Positions 1-7,904 of a stretch of 42,433 nt of DNA are shown here, one piece after another; within the stretch, counting starts at the first letter, position 1, and each line of letters opens with the position of its first letter. A program made the position numbers and the translations under genes. This DNA comes from an uncultured Ilumatobacter sp. (GTDB lineage Bacteria; Actinomycetota; Acidimicrobiia; Acidimicrobiales; Ilumatobacteraceae), in contig CAJJBX010000024.1 in NCBI GenBank assembly GCA_905182555.1, positions 1 through 42,433 of the forward strand. The letters run 5' to 3'. A model generated the notes under the pieces. It saw only the letters and a list, made by a program, of their open reading frames with translations. It searched no databases and had not been told where the DNA came from.

Positions 1-1
1 C

Positions 2-630
2 GGAATCACCCCGGCGGTTGCACAGTTCGCGAACGACGTCGTCGAGCGCGGATTCACCGTGGTGATGCCGTCGCTTGTCGGTACGCCAGGGAAAGCGCCG
101 TCGCAGATCTACATGGCGCAGTCGATGATGAAAATCTGCATCGCCAAAGAGTTCACAACGATGGCGATGAACAAGACATCACCGGTCATTGCCTGGCTCC
201 GTGCACTCGCTCGCAACATCCACAACGAGGTCGGTGGGCCGGGGGTTGGCGCCGTTGGCATGTGCTTCTCGGGCGGCTTCGCACTCGGAATGATGGTCGA
301 CGACATCATGCTCGCGCCGTGGACCGCACAACCCTCGATGCCGTTTGCTGTGGCAAGAAGGAGCGGGGCGCGAACCTCAACCTGTCGCCTGACGACGAGG
401 CTGCGATCATTCAGCGAGCGCAAGACGGCTGCCAGGTACTCGGTCTCCGCTTCGCCGGCGACAAGCTGGTCGGGGACCGGTTCGCGATGCTCCGGAAGAA
501 GCTTGGCGATGCGTTCATCGCGATCGAACTGCAGAATACGGCCAAGAGTGACCACTCCACGCTCACCGAACAACGCGACGAGGCGAGTGTCCAACGAGTC
601 CTCGACTTCTTTGCCGAAAAGCTGCTCTGA
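2..630 (+). pseudogene. Dienelactone hydrolase family protein, 5'-partial and frameshifted
   Basis: This is an alpha/beta hydrolase of the dienelactone hydrolase family, cut by the left edge of the window. The reading frame runs from base 2 and carries the nucleophile elbow GMCFSGG (Cys nucleophile), then APWTAQPSMPFA. It then jumps to another frame that continues the same protein as GKKERGANLNLSPDD, GLRFAGDKLVGDRF and the C-terminus FFAEKLL. Restoring one G in the GTGG run near base 351 rejoins the two halves, so the defect is a single-base deletion. The family hydrolyses cyclic or activated esters in the cytoplasm; the substrate here is unknown. It ends 36 bp from the convergent acyl-CoA synthetase gene, which is also indel-ridden, so sequencing error is more likely than true decay. 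Confidence 0.8.
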
Positions 631-637
631 GACAGAG

Positions 638-666
638 TTGCGAAAGGGGCCTGACCCCATCCGCAA
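638..666. terminator. Hairpin between two convergent genes
   Basis: TTGCG (638-642) pairs with CGCAA (662-666) and GGGG (646-649) with CCCC (655-658), around a 5-nt loop. It fills the gap between the hydrolase stop (630) and the acyl-CoA synthetase stop (667), so a bidirectional terminator is the simple reading. There is no U-tract. Confidence 0.5.
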
Positions 667-2302
667 CTATGCGGCTTCGGCGATCTGCTTGGCGGCCTTG
701 TAATTGGCCTTGCCGTTGGGGGCGCGAGGGATCTGGTCGACAAACACGATTGTCTTTGGCGCTTTGAAGCTAGCGAGGTTGCTCTTGACCGATGCAATGA
801 TCGTGGCGGCTTCGATGGATACACCCGGGCTGGGCGACACAACAGCGGTCACGGCGTTTGCCGAACTTCTCATCGGGGATGCCGACGACGAGGCAGTCGA
901 GAACTCCCTCGACTCGTTTCACTGCTTCTTCGACCTCTTCGGGGAAGACCTTCTCGCCGCCGGTGTTAATCACCTGGCTGCCCCGTCCGAGCAGGACGAG
1001 CGTGCCGTCGGCCTCGACCGTGGCGAAGTCGCCCGGGAACGAATAGTGCTCGCCGTCGATCACGCGGAAGGTTCGAGCAGACTTGTCGGGGTCCTTGAAA
1101 TAGCCGAGCGGGATGTTGCCGCCGGCAGCGACCATGCCGACTTCGCCGGAACCCGGCACAACCTCTTCGTCATCCTCATTGAAGACCTTGGCGAGTGGGC
1201 TCTTCGTGAACTTGGCCGTCTCGGTGGGCATTCCCTTGGCCGTGATCTGGGTGCCCATTGAGCCTTCGGTCGAACCCCATCGCGTCGATCAGGATGACCT
1301 GCTCGATGCGATCAATGAGATCCTGCTTGACCTCGGTGGTCCACATGACACCAGATGAGTTCATCATCTTGATCGATGACATGTCGTACATCGAGCCATC
1401 GGGCTTGCCTTCGTCGAGCGCTTTGATCAGAGGTTTGGCAAAACTGTCACCAACAATGGTGAGCCCGTTGACGCCGTGCCGCTCGACGGTTTTCGAGCAC
1501 CTCATGTGCCCGCAGACTGCGTGCGGTGAGGTTGACGATGTGGGCTCCGCCGAGCATTGGAATGAACCACCCAAGCCAACAGCCAGTGCCGTGCATCACG
1601 GGGGCGCAGGGGATCGACGTGTATTGCCCGCCCGCATCGGTGAGCTGCTTGACCATCGGTGCCATCTGGTCGGCCGACTCGTCGTGGAACCATCCCGAGG
1701 AGGGGATAACCAGAAGCGGTGAGGCTGGCTGTGGACCCGCCGACCGCGTACATGACGCCCTTCGGCATGCCGGTGGTGCCTCCGGTGTAGAGCATGTATG
1801 TGTCGTCTTCGCGGCGCTCAATCCGCTCCATCGGCTCGTTGGCAGCAATGACGTCGCCGTATGCCTGTGCACCCGGAACGTCGACCCACTCCTCTCCGTT
1901 GAGCAAATCGTCCACGACGATCAGCAGCTTGAGGTTTGGCAGCCGATCCACGACTCGAGCAACACGGTCAGCGAGGGAGGCATGGAAGACGATTGCTTCT
2001 GAGTCGGAGTTGTCGAGGAGGTACCAGAGTTCCTCGTCGAGGTATCGATAGTTGACGTTGATCGCGACGCCACGCATTTTGAAGACGCCGTAGTGAGTCT
2101 CCATGTATTCGTTCGAGTTGTACATGAACAGCCCGACCTTCGAATCAGGTCCGAGCCCAGCAGCGGTGAACGCCTGTGCCATTCGTGCGCCTCTGTCGTC
2201 ATACTCAGCCCACGTCCGAGTCGTGTCACCGGTCGTGATGGCGGGAGCATCGGGAATGACGTCAGCGATCGATTCCCAGACGGTGGCGAAGTGCATTTCC
2301 AT
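667..2302 (-). pseudogene. Acyl-CoA synthetase (FadD family, AMP-forming), broken by four frameshifts
   Basis: This is an ANL-superfamily enzyme that activates a fatty or steroid-type acid to its CoA thioester through an acyl-adenylate. The pieces read in order: N-terminus MEMHFATVWESIADV, the P-loop-like YTGGTTGMPKGVM, SIPCAPVMHGTG, LTIVGDSFAKP, SSGVMWT, IDAMGSTEGSMG, GDFATVEADGTLVLLGRGS, INTGGEKVFPEEVEEA, and the C-terminal catalytic Lys region PRAPNGKANYK. Four single-base insertions break the frame: at GG 1685-1686, TTTT 1490-1493, CCCC 1275-1278 and TTT 857-859. Removing one base at each gives one continuous protein of about 544 residues. The ATG at 2302 is chosen because conservation begins there. 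It resembles the mycobacterial FadD19-like clade, from memory. Last gene of the minus-strand block. Confidence 0.85.
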
Positions 2303-2457
2303 GGTCCCACCGTAGACGGCGCCAGTGTGTCGATCGTCACCCTGGGGCCGTTGCTGCGCGATCTGCACCGATCTGGCGTCGTTGCCAGCGGTGTTCGGGC
2401 TGGCGCCCGACTCGATCATGCCCGGAAGGGCAAGGTTGAGTCTCCGGGTTCCGAGAG

Positions 2458-3165
2458 TCAGACGGTGAGGCGGTTGGCGCGTAACTCTTGGTAGATCGCG
2501 ACGGCTTCGTCGGCGATTGGTGCGAGGTGTGGCGGCAGCGCGGCGGGTGGCAGCGTGGGCGGTGGTCCGAACGAGGTGGAGGCTTCGACAGTGGAGTACC
2601 AGTGGCGAGCCCAGACTCCGTCACTGCCACGGCGGCCCGATGGCCAGGTGAGCATTGCTGGGTCAAAGGGCACGTCGAGCCGACGGCAGATCTCGCGCTG
2701 GTAGCCCGCTGGGTCGGTGAGGAAGTCGTCGGAGTCGACAATCAGCTCACAATGCTCCGCGAGTTCGAGCTGCTGGGGCACGCCAATGTCGTTGAGCGTG
2801 ACCGACTCGCGCACCTTCGTGTAGCTCGCGAACACGCGTTGCGGATCACGAAGGAGCAGCACGTTGCGCAAGCCGCCGATCCACGACCGATCAGTGTCAG
2901 GAAGTAGATGGTGCGCCATGTGTTTTTGATAGCTGACCGCGATGCCTGCTGCGAGGGGCGCAAGGCACGCTGTAATCGCATCGTCAAAAGCGGCCGGGCC
3001 GGCCTCGATGATTTCGTCGAGGCCAGGATGGTCGAGCCGGGTCGTGGCGAGATACGCGGCATACAGCGGCTCGTCCATGACCGCTGTATCGCTGCGGTTC
3101 TCCCAGCTGCGCATCATTGCCGTCGACAGATTTCGTGGCCCTGACCACATTGCAATTCGAGTCAC
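2458..3165 (-). CDS. Sulfotransferase-like P-loop protein
   Basis: A 235-residue protein with the sulfotransferase-type nucleotide loop near the N-terminus (MWSGPRNLSTAMMRSW, residues about 6-21), followed by a DEPLYAAYL segment and LLLRDPQRVFASYTKVR, which matches the second PAPS-binding element of the family. The GTG start at 3165 overlaps the upstream aminotransferase stop as GTGA, which fixes the start and suggests translational coupling. The acceptor is not predictable. An alternative is a P-loop kinase-like role without sulfate transfer. The reading frame extends much further upstream, but that part only shadows the aminotransferase. Confidence 0.75.
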   Translation of the reverse strand: MTRIAMWSGPRNLSTAMMRSWENRSDTAVMDEPLYAAYLATTRLDHPGLDEIIEAGPAAFDDAITACLAPLAAGIAVSYQKHMAHHLLPDTDRSWIGGLRNVLLLRDPQRVFASYTKVRESVTLNDIGVPQQLELAEHCELIVDSDDFLTDPAGYQREICRRLDVPFDPAMLTWPSGRRGSDGVWARHWYSTVEASTSFGPPPTLPPAALPPHLAPIADEAVAIYQELRANRLTV

Positions 3166-4094
3166 AAGTTTTCCAGCATCTCGACGTATAACTGCTGCAG
3201 TTGCTCGACCATTGGGCCCCGTTCGCCGGTCCCGATCATTCGCCCGTCGATCTCTGTCACCGGTGCAATACCTGCGAATGTGCCCGTGACGAACGCCTCG
3301 GTGGCGCCATAACACTCGGTCACGCTGAAGTTCTTCTCGCGCCAGATCACATTGTTTTGTCCGCACAGCCGCAACACGTTGCGCCGCGTGATGCCCGGCA
3401 TGCAGTAGTCGCCGGTCGAGGTCCATACCTCGCCAGGACCATCGGGCCCGTCGGGATGACGCACAATGAAAAAGTGCGTCGAGTTGCACGTGGCAACGAA
3501 GCCTTGCGGGTCGAGCATCAAGGCTTCGTCGGCCCCGGCCTTCGTTGCCTGGATGCACGCCGAAATACAGTTGAGCTTCGAGTGTGAGTTCCACTTCGGA
3601 TCCTGCACGTCGGGACGACCGCGCCGAGTGGACACGGTGTACAGCCGCACGCCCTGCGTCAGGGTCTCGGGACGAGCAGTTTTGTACTCGGGGATGATGA
3701 CAATGGTGGCGGGTGTGATCGTAAAGCGCGGGTCCTGGTATGGCGTCGACTTCACACCGCGGGTGACCATCAACCGGATGTGCACGCCGTCGGCATCACC
3801 CATGTCGTTCGCATCGAGTGTCGCCTGAATCATCGCAGTCAGCTCGGCAGGGGAGCGGCCGATGTCCATGTCGATGCCCATGGCACCTTCGTACAGGCGT
3901 CGCAGGTGATCACCGAGAAATGCGAGCTTCCCACCATGCACCCGGATGCCTTCCCACACGCCGTCGCCGAGCATGAAGCCACTGTCAAACACCGAGACCA
4001 TTGCCCTCTCGCGCGGCAACAGGTCGTCGTTGATGCCGATGATGATGTCGACGTTGCGCGGATCGATGTCGTAGTCGTGAGTGCCGTGGGCCAT
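3162..4094 (-). CDS. Class IV PLP-dependent aminotransferase (branched-chain / D-amino-acid type)
   Basis: A 310-residue fold-type IV PLP enzyme. Visible family features are SVFDSGFMLGDGVWEGIRV (substrate/cofactor entry), RLMVTRG, the Schiff-base Lys in WNSHSKLNCISA, DEALMLDPQGFVATCN (IlvE/Dat signature region, with Thr-Cys-Asn in place of the usual Glu-Thr-Ser/Ser-Thr), and a C-terminal VTEIDGRMIGTG. The start at 4094 follows a purine-rich GAGGA about 8 bases upstream, better than the upstream in-frame option. It would transfer an amino group between an amino acid and a 2-oxo acid in the cytoplasm. Its stop overlaps the start of the sulfotransferase-like gene, so the two probably act together. 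Whether the substrate is a branched-chain amino acid, D-alanine or 4-amino-4-deoxychorismate is not settled by sequence. Confidence 0.85.
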   Translation of the reverse strand: MAHGTHDYDIDPRNVDIIIGINDDLLPRERAMVSVFDSGFMLGDGVWEGIRVHGGKLAFLGDHLRRLYEGAMGIDMDIGRSPAELTAMIQATLDANDMGDADGVHIRLMVTRGVKSTPYQDPRFTITPATIVIIPEYKTARPETLTQGVRLYTVSTRRGRPDVQDPKWNSHSKLNCISACIQATKAGADEALMLDPQGFVATCNSTHFFIVRHPDGPDGPGEVWTSTGDYCMPGITRRNVLRLCGQNNVIWREKNFSVTECYGATEAFVTGTFAGIAPVTEIDGRMIGTGERGPMVEQLQQLYVEMLENL

Positions 4095-4183
4095 TCCGTC
4101 ATCCTCGCAGCTCGCGTGATGTCTGGTTCTGCCCGTGGGAAAGCGCACGTTGCCGCCGGAACGGGCGGGGGCAGGGAACGGGG

Positions 4184-5503
4184 TTAGGGGGCGTAGGTCT
4201 GGATCGACTGCGTCGGGTCGTGATCAAGCAGTTGGGGGGCCCGGGCAGCGACTCGGGCGCTCAACTCGGCAGCGTCAACCGTGAGGAGTTCGCGGTCGAC
4301 CATGAGGGGGATTCCGTCGACGATGGTGGTCTGGACGTCGCTTGCTCGAGCGGAGTAAACGAGCGCGGCGAGCGGGTTGTGGAGCGGCTGACAGTGCAGT
4401 CCGGAGAGGTCGACAAGGATGATGTCGGCGGGTGCGCCGACGGCGAGTCGGCCAGCTGAACTTCCAATCGCGCGTGCCGACTCGGGTCCGGCCATTGCGA
4501 GCGCCTGACTGACGCCAAGCCGAGTGGCATCGCGATGGATGAACTTCTGAGCAAGCGCGGTGAGCCGCATGTTTTCGAACAGGTCGATGCTGTTGCACGA
4601 TGCCGGGCCATCTGTTCCCAGGCCGACGGCTATACCCGCCGAACGCAGCTCATCGATTGGCGTCAGCGGGTTCGTAGCAAGCTTCATGTAGGTCTTGGGG
4701 CAGTGCGCCACACCGATGCGATCGGCGAAAGGCGCGAGCAGCGCAAGGTCGTCAGGAACGATGCCGCAGCCGTGCGCGATGAGTACGCCGGCATCGAGCA
4801 CCCCGGTGTCGGCGAGCACTTGGATCGGCGTGATGCCGCGTGCCGCAAGGCTCGACTCGGTCTGCTCGACCGTTTCGGCGGCATGGAGGTGGACGCGAAC
4901 CCCCAGTGTGCGGGCAGCTTCGGCTGCGGAAGAGAGATCGGCGTCGTCGCAGGTGTAGGTGGCGTGTGGTGCCAGTGAGGTGGTGATTCGGCCACCGGCG
5001 GCATCGTTCCAGTCGGCAGCGAATGACGCCGAGGTTTCAAGCCCGGCTGGGCCCTGGCTCGAGAAGAACGTCATACCGAGGTTTGCTCGAAGTCCCGAGT
5101 TGATGACGGCTGCAGCGGCGCGGTCGGCGTGGAAGTAGTGGTCGGCAAAGCTCGTGACGCCTGCCTGAATCATCTCCGCACAGGCCAGCTCGGTGCCGAG
5201 TTGGACGTCGTCAGCCGTGACGTTGACCTCGATTGGCCAGATGTGGTCGTTGAACCACGACTCCACCGCGACGTCCTCGACGGCGCCGCGCAGCAGCGTC
5301 ATTGCGGCGTGTGTGTGGGAGTTGATGAACCCGGGCATCGCCATCAGTCCTGCGGCATCGACGTCTCCCGTCAGCGACTGAGCAGATGTCGGCCCGATGA
5401 CTGTGATCACGCCAGCGACGACATGAATGTCTTGACCGCTGACGACCACACCGTCGATCAGAGCGTCGCAGTTGCGGATAACGAGCGAACCTGCAGCGCT
5501 CAA
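4184..5503 (-). CDS. Amidohydrolase, 5-methylthioadenosine / S-adenosylhomocysteine deaminase family
   Basis: A 439-residue metal-dependent amidohydrolase. Metal-binding and catalytic elements occur in the expected order: NSHTHAAMTLLRG (H63, H65), a middle HLHAAET, AHCPKTYMKLA and GLGTDGPASCNS, whose Asp is the fourth metal ligand. It ends with the small beta domain (LAVGAPADIILVDL). The family hydrolytically deaminates methylthioadenosine, S-adenosylhomocysteine or related purines. Chlorohydrolases such as TrzN/AtzA share the fold, so the exact substrate is an inference. The ATG at 5503 overlaps the upstream SDR stop as ATGA. It lies 89 bp before the aminotransferase start on the same strand, consistent with one operon. 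Confidence 0.85.
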   Translation of the reverse strand: MSAAGSLVIRNCDALIDGVVVSGQDIHVVAGVITVIGPTSAQSLTGDVDAAGLMAMPGFINSHTHAAMTLLRGAVEDVAVESWFNDHIWPIEVNVTADDVQLGTELACAEMIQAGVTSFADHYFHADRAAAAVINSGLRANLGMTFFSSQGPAGLETSASFAADWNDAAGGRITTSLAPHATYTCDDADLSSAAEAARTLGVRVHLHAAETVEQTESSLAARGITPIQVLADTGVLDAGVLIAHGCGIVPDDLALLAPFADRIGVAHCPKTYMKLATNPLTPIDELRSAGIAVGLGTDGPASCNSIDLFENMRLTALAQKFIHRDATRLGVSQALAMAGPESARAIGSSAGRLAVGAPADIILVDLSGLHCQPLHNPLAALVYSARASDVQTTIVDGIPLMVDRELLTVDAAELSARVAARAPQLLDHDPTQSIQTYAP

Positions 5504-6279
5504 CGCGGCCCGCCGTTGATGTCGATCAGTGCGCCGGTCGTATAGCTCGATGCGTCACTTGCGAGATACAGGGCGGCGCCGACGATTTCGCTCGGCTTTC
5601 CACCACGCTCCAACGCATACGCCTCAGCGGCACGTTCGTTGAATGCATCGAGGTCCCAGGCTTTGGAGATGTCGGTGAGGAACGGCCCGGGCACGATGCA
5701 GTTGACACGGACCTTCGGGCCAAGCGTGCGCGATAGTCCGTAGGTCAAGTTGTTGATCCCGGCTTTCGCTGCGCCGTACACCAACTCGTTCGGGCTTGGA
5801 CGTTGCGACGCGATCGAGGAGACAAAGATGATTGACCCACCCGCGTCGGTCGCGGCCATCCGCGTGCCGACGAGCGCCGAAAGCCGGAATGGCCCCTTGA
5901 GATTGACATCGAGCACCTTGTCGTAGAGCTCTTCGGTGATCGTGTCGATCGATTTGTAGAGCGGCGACATGCCGGCGTTGTTGACGAGCACATCAACCTT
6001 GCCGAACTGCTGATACGCCACTTCGGCCAGCCGATCGCTGTCGTCCCAGCTGCCGGCGTGATACGCGACTGCCAGCGCGTTGCGGCCGGTCGTCCGCTCG
6101 ACGTCTTGCGCCAGTTGCTCGCAGCTGTCGAGCTTGCGGCTCGCAATCACCACGTCAGCGCCGCGCCTGGCAAAGGCCATCACCATCTCTTTACCGAGCC
6201 CTCGCGACCCGCCGGTGACGACGGCAACGCGCCCTGTCATGTCGAAGAGGTCGGCCGGCTCAGATGTCTCATCACTCAT
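5500..6279 (-). CDS. Short-chain dehydrogenase/reductase (SDR)
   Basis: A classical SDR of about 259 residues. It has the NAD(P)-binding VVTGGSRGLGKE near the N-terminus, LVNNAGMSP, the catalytic Ser in FVSSIASQRPS, and the YGAAK catalytic Tyr/Lys motif, followed by VNCIVPGPF and a C-terminal LASDASSYTTGALIDINGG typical of the family. It would oxidise an alcohol or reduce a carbonyl with NAD(P). No start has a good Shine-Dalgarno sequence. ATG 6279 is used, with ATG 6297 and GTG 6312 as alternatives. It is translationally coupled to the following deaminase gene by an ATGA overlap. Confidence 0.85.
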   Translation of the reverse strand: MSDETSEPADLFDMTGRVAVVTGGSRGLGKEMVMAFARRGADVVIASRKLDSCEQLAQDVERTTGRNALAVAYHAGSWDDSDRLAEVAYQQFGKVDVLVNNAGMSPLYKSIDTITEELYDKVLDVNLKGPFRLSALVGTRMAATDAGGSIIFVSSIASQRPSPNELVYGAAKAGINNLTYGLSRTLGPKVRVNCIVPGPFLTDISKAWDLDAFNERAAEAYALERGGKPSEIVGAALYLASDASSYTTGALIDINGGPR

Positions 6280-6366
6280 ACCGCTGGAGCTTGTCATGCG
6301 TTGGCTTGTCACGCCGAGGCCAAACTGGGTTCAGAGGGTTGGTGGTGTGACGCTGGCGCGAGTTGC

Positions 6367-6867
6367 TCACGCGCGGCGTGCTGATTGCACTCCGACGAAT
6401 GCGACGACGGCCAGCAGTGCGCCGATGATGATCGCGAGGGCGCGATCGGTGTGGAACGCCTTGAGCTCTTTGAGGCCCCCGATCGAAGCGACTGAAGCCA
6501 CGGATGCGATTGAACCCACGGAGCCGATGGACAGAATCGAGCCAGCCGAACCAATCGAGAGGATTGAGCCAGCCGAACCAATCGAGAGGATGGAACCCGT
6601 TGAGCCGAGCGACTTCATCGATCCGGTCGAACCAGCCGAGGCCCAATTGGTCGCCGCGGTCGTGGCCCTGGTTGCCTTCGCGAATCGAACAGCGCCCCGG
6701 CCGCTCCCGCGTGAGACACCAATAACGCCCCGGCCAGCAAGGCCGGCGCGACCAACAAGAAGGCGAACAGCACCGCGGCCTGACCGCTGCAGCAGGCGCC
6801 CCGCCGTCTGCGTGCGGCTCAACTGATGCGCTGCGGGCGAAGCGGGTGCTTCAGGAGTTGTCATCAT
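6367..6867 (-). CDS. Small membrane protein with Gly/Ser/Ile repeat tract
   Basis: About 166 residues from the double ATG at 6867/6864. Layout: a short Ala/Pro N-terminus; an Arg/Gly-rich basic stretch (RSGRGAVRLLVGRAGLAGRG); a repeat tract around residues 85-125 built from units such as SILSIGSAG, degenerating to SVGSIASVASVASIGG; and one C-terminal membrane helix (ALAIIIGALLAVVAFVGV) ending in Arg-Arg. No enzymatic motif is visible. Similar Ser-Ile-Gly-Ser-Ala-Gly repeat proteins recur in actinobacteria as hypotheticals (from memory); function unknown. It is upstream of the SDR on the same strand and divergent from the oxygenase, with only 40 bp between their starts. The opposite strand also has a long open frame here, so confidence is moderate. 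Confidence 0.6.
   Translation of the reverse strand: MMTTPEAPASPAAHQLSRTQTAGRLLQRSGRGAVRLLVGRAGLAGRGVIGVSRGSGRGAVRFAKATRATTAATNWASAGSTGSMKSLGSTGSILSIGSAGSILSIGSAGSILSIGSVGSIASVASVASIGGLKELKAFHTDRALAIIIGALLAVVAFVGVQSARRA
6539..6592. repeat. 27-bp tandem repeat inside the small membrane protein gene
   Basis: Two adjacent 27-bp copies differ only at the last base (26/27 identical). They encode one nine-residue unit of the Ser/Ile/Gly tract. Near-identity at the DNA level suggests recent expansion by slippage or unequal recombination. Confidence 0.75.
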
Positions 6868-6907
6868 GAGATCGTGGCACATCGCAAGCGCAGTAGCCTT
6901 TCCTAGC

Positions 6908-7897
6908 ATGAGCGATCAGATCCTCGACGTCGACCTCCTGGCCTTCGAACGCGGCAGCTCCGAACAACGGCGCGCCGTTGTCGACGGCGTCACCCGGAGC
7001 CTCGCGACCGGATTCGTCTACACCAGCCACGACCTCAGCGAGGACCTCCTCGACACGGCATATGGCATGCTGCGCGAGTTCTTTGAAAAGACGCCCGACG
7101 AGAAGCAGCAGAGCACGGCCCGAGGCGCCAGTGGCCAGACCGGATACACGGGCCTCCTCGTTGAGACCGCTGCGTCGAGCGATACGCCTGACTGGAAAGA
7201 GATGTTGAACTGGGCTCGAGAGATCGACCCAGGCCACCCGCTGAAGCGGAGCTTCCCGCACTCGTACCCTGATCAGGTGCTGCCCGAGTCGGTGGTGCCC
7301 GGTATCACCGACGTGTTGTACCGGTTCCATGATTCAATCGCCGACCTCCAGCGTCGGTTCCTGCATGTCATCGCCGAAGGCATCGGCTGCCACGAGAGTT
7401 TTTTCGACGGCATGGTCAAGGACGGGCCAACCCTGACGCGTGCAATTCGGTACCCGTCGATGGGCGAGATTCCGGCCTCCGACGGCGACGCTCCGAGCTA
7501 CGTGTGGGCGGCGGAGCACGGAGACATCAACCTCATCACGGCACTCCCGCGTGCAACAGCACCCGGGTTGCAGGTCAAGGTTGACGACCAATGGGTCGAC
7601 GCAGTTGCCCCCGACAACGGTGTCATCATCAACACCGGCATCATGCTCGAGCGGTTGACCAATGGTGCAATCCCGATTGGTTGGCATCGCGTCGTTGCTT
7701 CTCCCGGCTTTACTGGCGAGCGGTACAGCGTTGTTCAGTTCTGTCATCCCCGGCCCTGGACCGTTCTGGCGCCCGTGGCATCGTGCTGTACACCTGAAAA
7801 CCCGCAGCGCTTTTCCGCGATGAGCGCAGCTGATGCGCTCAACGAAGTGCTCTACGAGATCAATCTCGTCGAAGACGCACGTCGCGTCACCAGCTAA
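6908..7897 (+). CDS. Isopenicillin N synthase-like 2-oxoglutarate/Fe(II) oxygenase
   Basis: A 329-residue protein of the non-haem iron dioxygenase superfamily (DIOX_N plus 2OG-FeII_Oxy). N-terminal features include GFVYTSHDLSEDLLDTAYGM and the substrate-side RGASGQTGYTGL. The iron-binding facial triad is visible as H-x-D in WAAEHGDINLITALP and the distal His in IGWHRVVAS. The RYSVVQF segment that follows supplies the Arg-x-Ser that binds 2-oxoglutarate in the family. ATG 6908 is chosen because conservation begins there; the longer frame only adds promoter sequence. It is convergent with the transglycosylase gene, with 7 bp between the stops if that gene's frame is repaired. Substrate unknown. 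Confidence 0.85.
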   Translation: MSDQILDVDLLAFERGSSEQRRAVVDGVTRSLATGFVYTSHDLSEDLLDTAYGMLREFFEKTPDEKQQSTARGASGQTGYTGLLVETAASSDTPDWKEMLNWAREIDPGHPLKRSFPHSYPDQVLPESVVPGITDVLYRFHDSIADLQRRFLHVIAEGIGCHESFFDGMVKDGPTLTRAIRYPSMGEIPASDGDAPSYVWAAEHGDINLITALPRATAPGLQVKVDDQWVDAVAPDNGVIINTGIMLERLTNGAIPIGWHRVVASPGFTGERYSVVQFCHPRPWTVLAPVASCCTPENPQRFSAMSAADALNEVLYEINLVEDARRVTS

Positions 7898-7904
7898 TCG
7901 AGCG

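Noticed and set aside
6080..6826. 248-codon plus-strand frame with Glu-Pro repeats
   Set aside because: It starts inside the SDR gene on the opposite strand, and its repeats are the mirror of the membrane-protein repeats. The minus-strand frame has a membrane helix and a sensible start, so it is preferred.
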